Below, one piece after another: positions 27,718-36,646 of a DNA stretch of 64,000 nucleotides. The notes under the pieces were generated by a model. That model made no database searches. It saw nothing but the letters and a program-made list of their open reading frames with translations, and was not told the origin of the DNA. The stretch's first letter is position 1, and each line of letters begins with the position of its first letter. The stretch spans positions 62,001 through 126,000 of the forward strand of contig NZ_SZPX01000008.1 in the NCBI RefSeq assembly GCF_005217605.1, in the 5' to 3' direction. A program made the translations under genes and the position numbers. The stretch comes from Sulfurimonas crateris (lineage in GTDB: Bacteria > Campylobacterota > Campylobacteria > Campylobacterales > Sulfurimonadaceae).

Positions 27718-29148
27718 ATGGATAAATATCTTAAATCAAGCATAGTATTTTTCTTTGCTATATCTTTTTTTGTGTTCGGATGGCTCTCGCATACGGCATA
27801 TGAGCCTATTCACAGAATCAAAACACCATCTTTGCTAGATGAGATAAAAGAGAAAAAAATTCTTAACGTAGTACTTTTAAACTCTCCATCCACATACTAT
27901 ATAGGGGCAGACGGAGCAAAGGGTTTTGAGTATGATCTTCTTGATGCATACGCTAAGCATTTGGGCGTTAAGTTAAATATCACGGTTGCAAATACTACAA
28001 AAGAGGCACTAGAACTCAGTAGAGATCCAAATATTCACATAACTTCAGCATCTTTGGCAAAAACCAAGATCAAAGAGAAAAATTTTAATTTCGGACCATC
28101 ATATTTTGAGGCTCAGCAGCAGGTGATCTGCTACAGAGGAATGTTGTGGCAGGGTCATTTTCCAAAAAGTATAGAGGATCTGACGGGGCTGAGAATAGTT
28201 GTAGGAGAAGATACAAGTTACAGCGAGACCATAGAGTCGCTGCGCCAAGACGGCTTTGATATAAATGCGACATACACATCAGAACACTCTACCGAAGAAC
28301 TTTTGGCAAAAGTCGCCGATAATGAGATAGACTGCACAATAGCAGACTCAAATATATATGCTCTAAATCAGCGCTATTTTCCAAAGATAGCTCTTGCTTT
28401 TTCAGTTAGTAACCGAGAACAGCTTGCCTGGGTTCTTGCACCCGATTCAAAAGAGCTAAAAGATGATATGTACTCTTGGCTTAATGGCTTTAATCAAAGC
28501 GGAGAGATGGCACGCCTAAAAGATCACTACTACTCTTTTGCTCTCTTTTTTGACTACTACAACACTAAGACCTTTTACGACAGGATAAAATCCAGACTTC
28601 CTAAATATAAGGAGCTTTTTGAAAAGTATGGGGAGAAGTATAATATTCCATGCTCAGTATTGGCCGCGCAATCATATCAGGAGTCTCACTGGAACCCAAA
28701 AGCAAAGAGCTATACTGGAGTTAGGGGACTAATGATGTTAACGCAGTCTACGGCGAAAATGTTAGGAGTTAAAAATAGACTTGATCCAGAGCAGAGCATT
28801 GAGGGCGGAGCAAAACATTTAAATGAGCTGTTGAAACGTGTACCCCCTGAAGTAAGTGGAGAAGACCGTCTAAAGTTTGCACTTGCGGCATACAATGTCG
28901 GCTTGGGTCATATTTTTGATGCGCAGTTATTGGCGGAGAGAATGGGGCTTAACAAAAATGTCTGGAGCGATCTTAAGAAGGTGCTTCCTCTCCTTGCGCA
29001 AAAAAAGTACTACAAAACGCTAAAGCACGGATATGCAAGAGGAAGCGAGCCTGTGAGGTACGTTGACTCAATATATGACTATAGAGATATTTTGCAAAAA
29101 AGCAGCTATGAGCCGTTTTTAGGCAAAGAGGAGAAAGATGAAATATGA
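27718..29148 (+). CDS. mltF: Membrane-bound lytic transglycosylase F
   Basis: 476 residues. An N-terminal signal/anchor helix (about 8-25) is followed by a solute-binding-like domain (~45-270) and a C-terminal SLT domain with catalytic Glu in '[14 protein letters not shown]', then '[17 protein letters not shown]' and '[12 protein letters not shown]'. MltF cleaves peptidoglycan to anhydro-muropeptides. The 3' end overlaps the Crp/Fnr gene start by 11 bases if that gene starts at 29138. Confidence 0.92.
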   Translation: MDKYLKSSIVFFFAISFFVFGWLSHTAYEPIHRIKTPSLLDEIKEKKILNVVLLNSPSTYYIGADGAKGFEYDLLDAYAKHLGVKLNITVANTTKEALELSRDPNIHITSASLAKTKIKEKNFNFGPSYFEAQQQVICYRGMLWQGHFPKSIEDLTGLRIVVGEDTSYSETIESLRQDGFDINATYTSEHSTEELLAKVADNEIDCTIADSNIYALNQRYFPKIALAFSVSNREQLAWVLAPDSKELKDDMYSWLNGFNQSGEMARLKDHYYSFALFFDYYNTKTFYDRIKSRLPKYKELFEKYGEKYNIPCSVLAAQSYQESHWNPKAKSYTGVRGLMMLTQSTAKMLGVKNRLDPEQSIEGGAKHLNELLKRVPPEVSGEDRLKFALAAYNVGLGHIFDAQLLAERMGLNKNVWSDLKKVLPLLAQKKYYKTLKHGYARGSEPVRYVDSIYDYRDILQKSSYEPFLGKEEKDEI

Positions 29149-29764
29149 GGAAAATAGTATGATATCATTTAGTTTTTTTGATAAACTTGAGCAAAAGAGT
29201 AAAGAAGCGCTGTTGGAGGTAGCGGTTTTTATGAAAATCCCTGCCGGTATGCAGCTATATTCACAGGGAGATATATGTGAGGATGTTTTGTTTTTAACCA
29301 AAGGTCGCGTCCGCGTTACCAGACAGCATGAGAACGGACAAAGTGTACTTTTGTATTATTTTGAACATGGTGAGCAGTGTAATGTTAATTTTACTGCCGC
29401 ATTAAATTCCGCTCCCGCCGTGGGTACTGCGATAGCAGAGACGGATTTAGAAGGCTTTGATGTTCCTGCTGTAGTTGTAGCACGTTTGTTTATAGAAGAT
29501 AAAGAGTTTCAAAGTTATGTTTTTGATCAATATATAAGACGGATTGAATTTATGGCAACTATGATTGAAGATATACGCTTTTTAAGTTTAGATACGCGAC
29601 TTCTTCACTGGCTGCAAGAGCATGATGAGAAAACACTACATATATCACATGAAGAGATAGGAACTATTCTTGGAACATCACGCGAGGTTGTAAGCAAGAT
29701 TTTGAAAACATTTGAAAAAAATCAAATCGTTAAGTTATCAAGAAAAAAGATAGAGATTTTGTAA
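29138..29764 (+). CDS. Crp/Fnr-family transcription regulator
   Basis: 208 residues. An N-terminal cyclic-nucleotide-type beta-barrel (about 10-120, '[27 protein letters not shown]') is followed by a dimer helix and a C-terminal winged helix: '[30 protein letters not shown]'. The recognition helix S-R-E-V-V-S-K has the Arg-Glu pair of Crp, which fits the TGTRA-type half-sites found at four nearby promoters. The Fnr N-terminal cysteine cluster is absent; the single Cys residues are C48 and C87. The start at 29138 has GAGGAG upstream; ATG 29159 with its own GAGGA is the alternative. It lies right upstream of the KCG-peptide gene. Confidence 0.88.
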   Translation: MKYEENSMISFSFFDKLEQKSKEALLEVAVFMKIPAGMQLYSQGDICEDVLFLTKGRVRVTRQHENGQSVLLYYFEHGEQCNVNFTAALNSAPAVGTAIAETDLEGFDVPAVVVARLFIEDKEFQSYVFDQYIRRIEFMATMIEDIRFLSLDTRLLHWLQEHDEKTLHISHEEIGTILGTSREVVSKILKTFEKNQIVKLSRKKIEIL

Positions 29765-29775
29765 TATGCAATCTT

Positions 29776-29820
29776 ATGTAATCGTTGTCACATAAAAAGT
29801 TATTATAGTTATGATACAAT
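29776..29820 (+). promoter_or_regulatory. Crp-type operator plus extended -10 of the KCG-peptide gene
   Basis: ATGTAA-TCGTTG-TCACAT (29776-29793) is an ATGTRA-N6-TYACAT dyad. TGaTACAAT follows, with the -10 at 29815-29820. The operator centre (29784.5) lies 35.5 bases before the end of the -10, about -42 relative to a start near 29827, the class-II activator position. Confidence 0.7.
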
Positions 29821-29853
29821 ATTTTTGATCTTACAAAACAAAAAGGATAGTAT

Positions 29854-30132
29854 ATGAAAAAGTTTAATTTTTTATCGTTAGTTGCAGCTGCTGCAATGGT
29901 TTTAAGTGTTGGTGCTACGACGCTGAGTGCTGAGGATATGAAGTGTGGCGCAGGCAAATGCGGTGACGCAAAAAAAGAGATGAAAAAAGATGGCAAATGC
30001 GGAACTAGCAAGTGCGGTGACGCAAAAAAAGAGATGAAAAAAGATGGCAAGTGCGGTGACGGAAAAAAAGAGATGAAAAAAGAAGCGTCTCAAGCAGGCA
30101 AGTGCGGCAAAGGAAAATGCGGCTCTAACTAA
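29854..30132 (+). CDS. Exported KCG-repeat peptide, HvfA-like RiPP metallophore candidate
   Basis: 92 residues. A signal peptide (1-26, ending 'TTLSAED') precedes a Lys/Gly-rich mature part with seven cysteines, every one in a KCG motif and mostly GKCG. An 18-residue unit (54 bp) repeats. The composition and motif resemble HvfA-family precursors (EGKCG repeats), whose cysteines are converted to oxazolone-thioamides by DUF692 (MNIO) enzymes and bind copper. No DUF692 or DUF2063 gene is in this window, so modification is unproven. It has AAGGATAG before the ATG. A simple Cys-rich metal-binding protein is the alternative. Confidence 0.75.
   Translation: MKKFNFLSLVAAAAMVLSVGATTLSAEDMKCGAGKCGDAKKEMKKDGKCGTSKCGDAKKEMKKDGKCGDGKKEMKKEASQAGKCGKGKCGSN
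29959..30089 (+). repeat. In-frame tandem repeat in the KCG-peptide gene
   Basis: The unit beginning TGCGGTGACG recurs at 29959 and 30013 (54-bp period) and again, shortened, at 30052 (39-bp spacing). Each copy codes for CGDAKKEMKKDGK or a close variant. The near identity suggests recent duplication and scope for copy-number change in frame. Confidence 0.8.
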
Positions 30133-30160
30133 CTTCATTTTTTAAGCAGAGTAACTCTGC

Positions 30161-31030
30161 TTAAAAATCTATCTTCATTCTATCTTCGGCAAAAATCACA
30201 TCCCCTGAAAAATCCTTATGAATTAGTTTGAGAGTCTCTTCCTCATGCGTTTTCGTTCTTTTCATTCTGTGCGTCAATACAATTTTTTTCACTTGAGCTT
30301 TTACGGCAATATTTGCAATTGTAGATGGTGTCATATGTAGCTCTTTTGCAAAATTATTTGTTTCTTGGGGTATCGCATGATGTGCTATAAAGAGATCTGC
30401 TCTGTATGCAAATCTTTCTAGGGTGTTTTGCTCATCATTGGTGTCCCCGCTAATAACAATAGATTTTGAACCTACATCTATACGCAAAGCAAGTGCAGGG
30501 ACTATGCCGTGATGAACCGTAATAAAATTAAGTGTAAAATCTTTGTATCTTAGTGTTTTTTTTTCTCCTTTAGCTATTTCAATGGGTATGAGTTCAAAAG
30601 AATCACTCTGTGATGTGAGGATGTCTTGCATGTACCGATAGGCTCCTTTTTTACCGAATAGAATCTCCACAAACTCTCTAATGGATGGAAAATAGTTATT
30701 GCCGTAAGGTCCAACAATATCCAAAGAGTTTTGTCGATTTGTAAAAAATCCTGCTTTCATAAAAGAGGGAAGATCTGCACTGTGATCGATGTGCATATGC
30801 GTAAGGACAACAGCATCAAGATCTTCTGTAGCCGCACTGCTTTGTTCAAAGCGCAGCATAGAACCACTTCCAAGATCAATGAGCAGTTTCGCTTTGTCGT
30901 CAATCCATAACAGATAAGAGGTGCTGGCACGCCCATCTATCTCAGGGCCTCCTGAACCGAGTATCTCAAATCTTATATTTTTTCCATGAATGAGTGTTAA
31001 GGTTAGGCAAAAAATTAAAAAAAATTTCAT
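30161..31030 (-). CDS. Exported MBL-fold metallohydrolase
   Basis: 289 residues with an N-terminal signal peptide ('MKFFLIFCLTLTLIHG'). Metal-ligand motif 'THMHIDHSADLP' (HxHxDH), a later 'ISGDTN' Asp and 'HHAIPQE' His, and 'LTHR' complete the metallo-beta-lactamase fold; the pattern is nearest RNase Z/arylsulfatase-like MBL hydrolases. It would act in the periplasm on an unknown substrate. It is downstream of the HD-GYP gene (28-base gap), in an operon reading away from the shared operator at 32212. It carries an A9 run mid-gene. Confidence 0.82.
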   Translation of the reverse strand: MKFFLIFCLTLTLIHGKNIRFEILGSGGPEIDGRASTSYLLWIDDKAKLLIDLGSGSMLRFEQSSAATEDLDAVVLTHMHIDHSADLPSFMKAGFFTNRQNSLDIVGPYGNNYFPSIREFVEILFGKKGAYRYMQDILTSQSDSFELIPIEIAKGEKKTLRYKDFTLNFITVHHGIVPALALRIDVGSKSIVISGDTNDEQNTLERFAYRADLFIAHHAIPQETNNFAKELHMTPSTIANIAVKAQVKKIVLTHRMKRTKTHEEETLKLIHKDFSGDVIFAEDRMKIDF

Positions 31031-31058
31031 AGTTGTACTCCGATTTAAAATTTATGGA

Positions 31059-32156
31059 TTACAGATCCTTAAACTGTTCCTTTATTTCAAGAAAGTGTTC
31101 CAGATTTTCCATAAGAAGCGTAACAAGTTTTGGCTCAAAGTGTTTACCTTTCTCTTTTTCAAAAAGATTTAAAATATCTTTCATCTCCCATGCTTTTTTA
31201 TAGACTCTATCACTTGCAAGTGCGTCAAAAACATCTGCAACGGCAGTAATACGACCAAAAATATGAATTTCTTCTCCAGCTTTTGCGTTTGGATATCCGC
31301 TTCCGTCCCACTTCTCATGATGTTCTCCCGCAACGATAGCAGCAGCTTTTAAGATTGGTTTTTTGGAGTGTTTAAGCATATCGTAACCCAATGAGGCATG
31401 CGTTTTCATTACTTCAAACTCTTCAGATGTGAGTTTGCGCGGTGCGTTTAAAATAGCATCCGCAATCCCTATTTTTCCTATGTCGTGCATGGGACTTGCC
31501 ATCTGCAAAAGAGCCGCATCCTCTTGGCTCAAACCGTACAAAATAGCAAGTTTGTAGGAGTAGAGTGCTACTCGCTTAACATGATTTCCGGTCTCTTTTG
31601 AGCGTGTTTCCCCTATCTCGCCCATGGCGCAAATAACATCTCTTTGCATCTCTTCGATCTCTTTGTTGAGGGTTATGAGTTCTGTGACATCCGTAAAGTA
31701 AGCTAAAATAAGTTGCTCTTCTTGAATCTCTTTTATTTCAACTTGGTATGAGGTGCTTTTGTTTTCAAAAAATATGGTATCTTGCGTGTTTTTTGCAGCT
31801 ACCTCTTTTGGATTTTTGATACTTAAAGACTCAAGAGAGGTGATTTCTAGAAGATCTTTATGTGATGCTTCATTGCGAAAAAGAATCGCGCCTTTTTCGT
31901 TAAAAATGAAAACAGGAGAGTTCCTGTGCTTTGGAAGAAGAGAGAGATAGTAATTTTTTAGACTATATTTTTGATTGAGATTGAAAAGTGCATAAATAAA
32001 ACAAAATCTCTTTAGTGCTGTATAAAATATTACTAAGGCCATAACTGCCAAGGCATAGGAAGATTCATAAATTGAAAAAAACAGGATCAAAGATGCAATC
32101 GTAAAACGAATATTGGACTCTTTGTGGCTCATGTTGCAACTCGGTTTTTTAGACAT
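31059..32156 (-). CDS. Membrane-anchored HD-GYP phosphodiesterase
   Basis: 365 residues. One or two N-terminal membrane helices (about 15-50) and a PAS-like sensor (about 80-160, 'PVFIFNEKGAILFRNE') precede an HD-GYP domain with 'MHDIGKIG', 'GEHHEKWDGSGYP' and 'VADVFDALASDRVYK'. It should hydrolyse c-di-GMP. It is the first gene of the leftward operon, with a TATACT -10 at 32186-32191 and the Crp-type palindrome at the activating distance. Confidence 0.85.
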   Translation of the reverse strand: MSKKPSCNMSHKESNIRFTIASLILFFSIYESSYALAVMALVIFYTALKRFCFIYALFNLNQKYSLKNYYLSLLPKHRNSPVFIFNEKGAILFRNEASHKDLLEITSLESLSIKNPKEVAAKNTQDTIFFENKSTSYQVEIKEIQEEQLILAYFTDVTELITLNKEIEEMQRDVICAMGEIGETRSKETGNHVKRVALYSYKLAILYGLSQEDAALLQMASPMHDIGKIGIADAILNAPRKLTSEEFEVMKTHASLGYDMLKHSKKPILKAAAIVAGEHHEKWDGSGYPNAKAGEEIHIFGRITAVADVFDALASDRVYKKAWEMKDILNLFEKEKGKHFEPKLVTLLMENLEHFLEIKEQFKDL

Positions 32157-32185
32157 GCGGTACTCCCCTTATTTAGAATTAAAAA

Positions 32186-32255
32186 AGTATATCATTTTTT
32201 ATATGAGACAAATGTAATCAAGCTTACATACAGAGTTATAAATATCTGTTATGAT
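32186..32255. promoter_or_regulatory. Divergent promoter with one central Crp-type palindrome
   Basis: The perfect dyad ATGTAA-TCAAGC-TTACAT (32212-32229) is centred at 32220.5. To the right, TGtTATGAT has its -10 at 32250-32255. To the left, on the minus strand, TGaTATACT has its -10 at 32191-32186. Both -10 elements end exactly 34.5 bases from the palindrome centre, so one dimer could sit at about -41.5 for both divergent operons. Confidence 0.75.
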
Positions 32256-32287
32256 ATGTCAGTTTAAAATTGATTGAGGAGTGTACT

Positions 32288-32728
32288 ATGAAGTGCAAAC
32301 AGATATATATTGAGTTTTCCAGGTTGAGCGAGTATTTGAAATCATTTAGTTTGTTGTTAGCGCGTTTGGCGGTTGCTTACGGGTTTTATGAGCCTGCTAT
32401 GATGAAGTGGGGTGATATAGCCTCTGTTTCCGGTTGGTTTGCGTCTATGGGCATACCGTTTCCAACGCTCAATGCTTATATGGCGGCAAGTACCGAGATA
32501 GTCGGTGTAATACTGCTTACTTTAGGGCTTTTGACACGGTTTATTTCACTGCCGCTTATCATCGTAATGATTGTTGCCATCGTAACCGTACACCTTCCAA
32601 ACGGTTTTTCTGCAGGTGATAACGGCTATGAAATACCACTTTACTACATGTTATTTTTGCTTATCTTTGTATCGCATGGAGCAGGTAAATTTAGCCTTGA
32701 CAGACTTTTTTTCGGTGAGAAGAGCTAA
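32288..32728 (+). CDS. DoxX-family protein, HvfX-like
   Basis: 146 residues from the ATG at 32288 (TGAGGAG upstream). Four membrane helices with the DoxX pattern. The stretch 'GWFASMGIPFPTLNAYMAASTEIVG', followed by 'LGLLTRFISLPLIIVMIVAIVTVHLPNG', strongly resembles HvfX/GigT-type DoxX proteins, which accompany copper-related RiPP (HvfA) clusters. It is first in an operon with the flavoprotein genes that follow (gap 3 bases). Its promoter shares the operator type of the KCG-peptide promoter, which supports a functional link. Confidence 0.82.
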   Translation: MKCKQIYIEFSRLSEYLKSFSLLLARLAVAYGFYEPAMMKWGDIASVSGWFASMGIPFPTLNAYMAASTEIVGVILLTLGLLTRFISLPLIIVMIVAIVTVHLPNGFSAGDNGYEIPLYYMLFLLIFVSHGAGKFSLDRLFFGEKS

Positions 32729-32731
32729 AAT

Positions 32732-34483
32732 ATGGAAGCACTCTTAGATTTTAAAGATGCGGTAAGCCAATTTCGTTTTCCGCTTCTTTTCTTTTTGCTT
32801 CAGGCTTCATTGATTGTTTTTGCTATTATCTCTCTTGTTCTGTTTATCTATGACAGATTTATTCAAAGAGAGGACCAATTACTTATCAACTACCCTCTCA
32901 TAGGGCGTATGCGGTATCTTTTTTATCTCTTGCGTGATCCGATGAGACAATATTTCGGGGATGAGAAGTTTTATGAGTCTTTTGATAAAGTAAAATGGGT
33001 TTATGACTCCGCAGAGAGAAAAGCCGCGTACGCCTCTTTTTCTCCGGGACAACCACAAAAATCTGCACGGCTCTCCATTAAAAATGCCAACTGTGTGCTA
33101 AACACGGAGGATGTTAGCGAGGAGTTTGGGGTTACTTTTGGAGAAGATTCAAAGCACCCTTTTAAAGCTCATTCAGTTTTGGGTAGAAGCGCCATGAGTG
33201 ACGGTGCGATTTCTCCGGAGGGAACACGCGCTTTTAGTAAAGGGGCTTATCTGGGAGGTTTTCCTATCAATACGGGAGAGGGAAGCCTTACCTCAAACTT
33301 CTTATATACACATTGCTACAATCCCAAAAACAGAGATTATCTTGATGTAATTGAGGGAACCTTTTTTGCCAAGAGTGTTTATCTGTTTGTGAAATTTCTG
33401 CTTAATGCTTCTGCTGCCGAGAAGGTATATAGGCATATGGTTATTTTATCAAGCGATGCAGAGAGCTATCTTTTTGATGAAGAGCATAAGGTGTGTTATC
33501 GTGTTAACTGGAGAGCACCCCTTGAAGCATTTCCAAAAGAGATACCATCGGATGTGCCCGATATCATTTTTCAAATCGGAAGCGGTCTTTACGGTGTTAG
33601 AGACGATAAAGGCAATTTTGATGAGCAGCGTTATATAAAAAGCATGCGATTCGCCCGGATGACGGAGATAAAAATGGCGCAGGGAGCCAAGCAGACGGGA
33701 GGAAAGCTTTTAGCAGACAAGGTAAGCGAATCCGTGGCTTATTACAGGGGAGTAGAGGCGCATAGAGATCTCTTTTCACCCAATCGGTTTCCCTATGGAA
33801 AAACTCTTGAAGAACTTTTTGATTTTATGGGCAGGCTCAAAGAGCTATCGGATAAGCCAGTGGGTGTGAAAATTGTTATCTCTTCAAAGGATACTTTTTT
33901 GGAGTATGCTTCTTTAATAAAAAAAAGAGTAGAGGAGGGTTCTAGAGCGTATCCGGATTTTATTACGATTGACGGGGGTGAGGGCGGAAGCGGTGCCGCA
34001 CCTCTGGAGATGATGATGACGGTCGGAATGGTAATAGCAAAAGCACTCTATATAGCAGATATGGCACTCAAAGAAGCAGGCGTACGAGAAAAAGTTAAAC
34101 TTATTGCGAGTGAAAAAGTGCTTACTCCCGATGATGCCATCGTTCTTTTTGGCATCGGTGCGGATTATGTAGGAATTGCCAGAGCCTTCATGATGAGTGC
34201 AGGATGTATTCGCGCACGTGAATGTTCGGGAGCACATGGACGGCACTGTCCCGTCGGACTTGCAACGCAAGACAAAAAGAAGAGAGCCTCTTTTTTGGTG
34301 GAGCAAAAAGCAAGAAATGTCGCCTCTTATCACGCGCAGATGATACACGGTATGCAGCAGCTTTTGGCGATTATGGGAGTAGATCACATATCAAAACTCA
34401 ACAAATCACACCTTATCTTTAAAGACCATGCGGGAAAAACTTATATGAATGTAGATAACTATTTTGAAGAAATGTTAGTATAA
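32732..34483 (+). CDS. FMN-binding glutamate-synthase-family membrane protein
   Basis: 583 residues. An N-terminal membrane helix (about 18-42) precedes a glutamate-synthase alpha/beta-barrel domain: 'SDGAISPEGTRAFSKGAYLGGFPINTGEG', 'FITIDGGEGGSGAAPL', 'IASEKVLTPDDAI'. The Fe-S-type cysteine cluster is 'GCIRARECSGAHGRHCPVG'. These GltB-like stand-alone proteins bind FMN; most lack the amidotransferase domain, as here, so glutamate synthesis is not implied. The gene is 3 bases after the DoxX gene and 6 before the Tat-subunit gene. Confidence 0.85.
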   Translation: MEALLDFKDAVSQFRFPLLFFLLQASLIVFAIISLVLFIYDRFIQREDQLLINYPLIGRMRYLFYLLRDPMRQYFGDEKFYESFDKVKWVYDSAERKAAYASFSPGQPQKSARLSIKNANCVLNTEDVSEEFGVTFGEDSKHPFKAHSVLGRSAMSDGAISPEGTRAFSKGAYLGGFPINTGEGSLTSNFLYTHCYNPKNRDYLDVIEGTFFAKSVYLFVKFLLNASAAEKVYRHMVILSSDAESYLFDEEHKVCYRVNWRAPLEAFPKEIPSDVPDIIFQIGSGLYGVRDDKGNFDEQRYIKSMRFARMTEIKMAQGAKQTGGKLLADKVSESVAYYRGVEAHRDLFSPNRFPYGKTLEELFDFMGRLKELSDKPVGVKIVISSKDTFLEYASLIKKRVEEGSRAYPDFITIDGGEGGSGAAPLEMMMTVGMVIAKALYIADMALKEAGVREKVKLIASEKVLTPDDAIVLFGIGADYVGIARAFMMSAGCIRARECSGAHGRHCPVGLATQDKKKRASFLVEQKARNVASYHAQMIHGMQQLLAIMGVDHISKLNKSHLIFKDHAGKTYMNVDNYFEEMLV

Positions 34484-34489
34484 TAAAGT

Positions 34490-34981
34490 ATGATTTTAAA
34501 TACACGCAGAAATTTTTTCAAACAAAGTTTTTTAGGCGGAGCTGTTTTGCTCTTTGCCGGTTCCTCTTTGTACGGAGCAGCGGAACCTTTAAAAACTCTC
34601 ACACTTGTTCAAGAAGATCTTTTTCCAAAAGCAAAAGAGCTCTATGTCGATACCACTTCTTATCTGCTGCTTATTTTAGACCATTCAAGAATTAGCACTT
34701 CACACAAAGAGTTTCTTCGCAATGGCGTTCAATGGCTTCATGAGGAGTCCCTAAAGCTTCACGGCAAGCTTTACTACAATCTTTCAGCACAAAAACGACA
34801 AGAGGTGTTGCAGGAGATTTCAGAGTATGGATGGGGCGAGTCATGGATAGAGGCTCTTTTGACTTACAGTATGGAAGCGCTGCGCAGTGACGCAGTTTAC
34901 GGTGTAAACAAAAAAGATGCGGCGCAAAAGTGGCTTGGATTTAGTGCGGGTTTGCCGCATCCAAAAAGTGCGTATCTATGA
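34490..34981 (+). CDS. Tat-exported gluconate-2-dehydrogenase-subunit-3-like protein
   Basis: 163 residues. The N-terminus 'NTRRNFFKQSFLGGAVLLFAGSSLYGA' is a twin-arginine signal, and the mature part has the Gluc2DH_3 features 'LLLILDHSRISTSHKEFLRNGVQWLHEES' and 'WIEALLTYSMEA'. Such small subunits pair with a GMC flavoprotein and help export it by Tat. The next gene is a GMC oxidoreductase, overlapping by 4 bases (ATGA). Confidence 0.8.
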   Translation: MILNTRRNFFKQSFLGGAVLLFAGSSLYGAAEPLKTLTLVQEDLFPKAKELYVDTTSYLLLILDHSRISTSHKEFLRNGVQWLHEESLKLHGKLYYNLSAQKRQEVLQEISEYGWGESWIEALLTYSMEALRSDAVYGVNKKDAAQKWLGFSAGLPHPKSAYL

Positions 34982-36636
34982 CGTACGATGTTTGCATCAT
35001 CGGGAGCGGTGCAGGCGGCTCGCCTGTCGCTTATGAGCTGAGTCGCGCAGGTTTTAGTGTAGTTGTGCTTGAAAAAGGAAAAGAGTACAAAGAAGATGAT
35101 TTTAACAAAGATGAGCTGGCGGTTTCGCGGCGCGAGCTTTTTACGCCCGACCTTAAAGATGAGCAGCATGTTATTTATGAACTAGACGAGAGTAAAGAGC
35201 GCAGAAGATATCTAGGAAGCGATTACCAATGGAGTTTTTGGAACGGCTCTATGGTGGGAGGATCATCAAACCTTATGAGCGGCTATTTCCACCGCATGAA
35301 GCCAAACGACTTTAAGCTTCTCTCGACTCATGGAGAGATAGAGGGCGCAAATGTGGCTGATTGGCCTCTCTCTTATGAAGAACTGGAGCCATACTACGAA
35401 AAAGTTGAGCGCATAGTCGGTGTTAGCGGGGAAGTGGTTGCACACTCTTTTTTAGAGCCCAGAAGCACCTCCCATTTTCCTTATGCAAAACTTGAAGAAA
35501 ACGGAGTGACAAAGTGGTTTGACGCCGCATGTAAATCTCTTGACTTTGAGAGCATTCCGACTCCGCGGGCAATAATTCCACATGCGGCACTAAAGCGACA
35601 TGGCTGCTCTTACTCTAACTTTTGCGGGAGTTACGGATGTGCAACGGGTGCAAAAGGGAGTGCCAGAGCTGCACTTCTTCAAAAGTGTGATGCAAGAGTT
35701 ATTACCGAAGCGTTTGTATATAAGCTTGAGAGCGATGCGACAAAGGTTACAAAAGCACACTACTATGATAGCGACATGAAGACGCATGAAATTAGTGCTA
35801 AAATCTTTGTTTTAGCCGCACAAGCAATAGAGAGCTCACGTTTGCTCTTAAACTCAAAAAATCGTTTTTTCCCTTATGGTTTGGCAAACAACAATCATCA
35901 AGTAGGAAAAAATCTTATTTTCTCAGGCGGAGGAGCAGGGGAGGGGCGATTTCGTTTTGAAACGCTTACTCATGAGCAGCAAAAAGAGCTTATGGAGGTC
36001 GGTCTTTTCTTTAACCGCTCTTTGCAGCAGTGGTATGAGTATAAAAAGAGCAGTAAAAAAATAAAAGGCGGAACCATAGACTTTCTGTTTGAGCATCAAA
36101 ATTTGGTTCCCCGCATAAAAAGAGCTTTTTATGATGAAGAGGGAAAAATTCTTTGGGGTAAGGCTCTTGAGCAAAAAATTCATAAAGAGCTTACGACTTC
36201 AAGAGTTTTGAATTTTGAAGTTTTTAATGACTGGCTTCCTACGGATGAGTGTTTTGTAGGTATTGAAGAGGAGGTTAAAGACAAGTACGGCATCCCTGTG
36301 GGCGCAATACATCTCTACAGCCATCCTCGTGATAGAGAAGTCGGTGACGATTTGGCAAAAAAAGCTGTGCAGGTGTTGGAGAAAATGGGAGCTACCGAGA
36401 TAAACTACTCCATCTCCTCTGCTCCTCCGCCAAATCTTGTGGCAGGCGGCTGCAGATTTGGAGAGAATCCTAAAACATCCGTACTCGATAAAAACTGCAA
36501 AGCGCATGCATTAGATAACCTTTATGTTACGGATGCTAGTTTTATGCCTACGGGAGGAAGTGTGCCCTATACATGGACTATCTATGCGAACGCTTTTCGT
36601 ATAGCAGATATTTTACGCAAAAGATTGGAGTCTTAA
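34978..36636 (+). CDS. GMC-family oxidoreductase
   Basis: 552 residues. The N-terminal FAD fold has 'VCIIGSGAGGSPVA' (GxGxxG at 9-14) and an acidic 'VVLEKG'. 'GSDYQWSFWNGSMVGGSSNLMSG' follows, and the C-terminus 'NLYVTDASFMPTGGSVPYTWTIYANAFRIAD' is the GMC C-domain. There is no own signal peptide, so export would rely on the Tat subunit encoded just upstream. The substrate (alcohol, sugar or other) cannot be inferred. It is the last gene of the DoxX-led operon. Confidence 0.87.
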   Translation: MTYDVCIIGSGAGGSPVAYELSRAGFSVVVLEKGKEYKEDDFNKDELAVSRRELFTPDLKDEQHVIYELDESKERRRYLGSDYQWSFWNGSMVGGSSNLMSGYFHRMKPNDFKLLSTHGEIEGANVADWPLSYEELEPYYEKVERIVGVSGEVVAHSFLEPRSTSHFPYAKLEENGVTKWFDAACKSLDFESIPTPRAIIPHAALKRHGCSYSNFCGSYGCATGAKGSARAALLQKCDARVITEAFVYKLESDATKVTKAHYYDSDMKTHEISAKIFVLAAQAIESSRLLLNSKNRFFPYGLANNNHQVGKNLIFSGGGAGEGRFRFETLTHEQQKELMEVGLFFNRSLQQWYEYKKSSKKIKGGTIDFLFEHQNLVPRIKRAFYDEEGKILWGKALEQKIHKELTTSRVLNFEVFNDWLPTDECFVGIEEEVKDKYGIPVGAIHLYSHPRDREVGDDLAKKAVQVLEKMGATEINYSISSAPPPNLVAGGCRFGENPKTSVLDKNCKAHALDNLYVTDASFMPTGGSVPYTWTIYANAFRIADILRKRLES

Positions 36637-36646
36637 ATTTATACTT

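Noticed and set aside
29776-29793. Fnr/NssR-type reading of the operator
   Set aside because: The half-sites are TGTRA with N6, not TTGAT-N4-ATCAA or TTAAC-N4-GTTAA, so the Crp-type reading fits better.
29959-30089. Direct repeats suggesting a CRISPR-like array
   Set aside because: Copies are adjacent and in frame within a coding sequence, with no unique spacers.
30550-30563. A9/T9 run inside the MBL hydrolase gene as a phase-variable site
   Set aside because: A-runs of this length are common in this AT-rich genome, and the frame is intact across conserved motifs.
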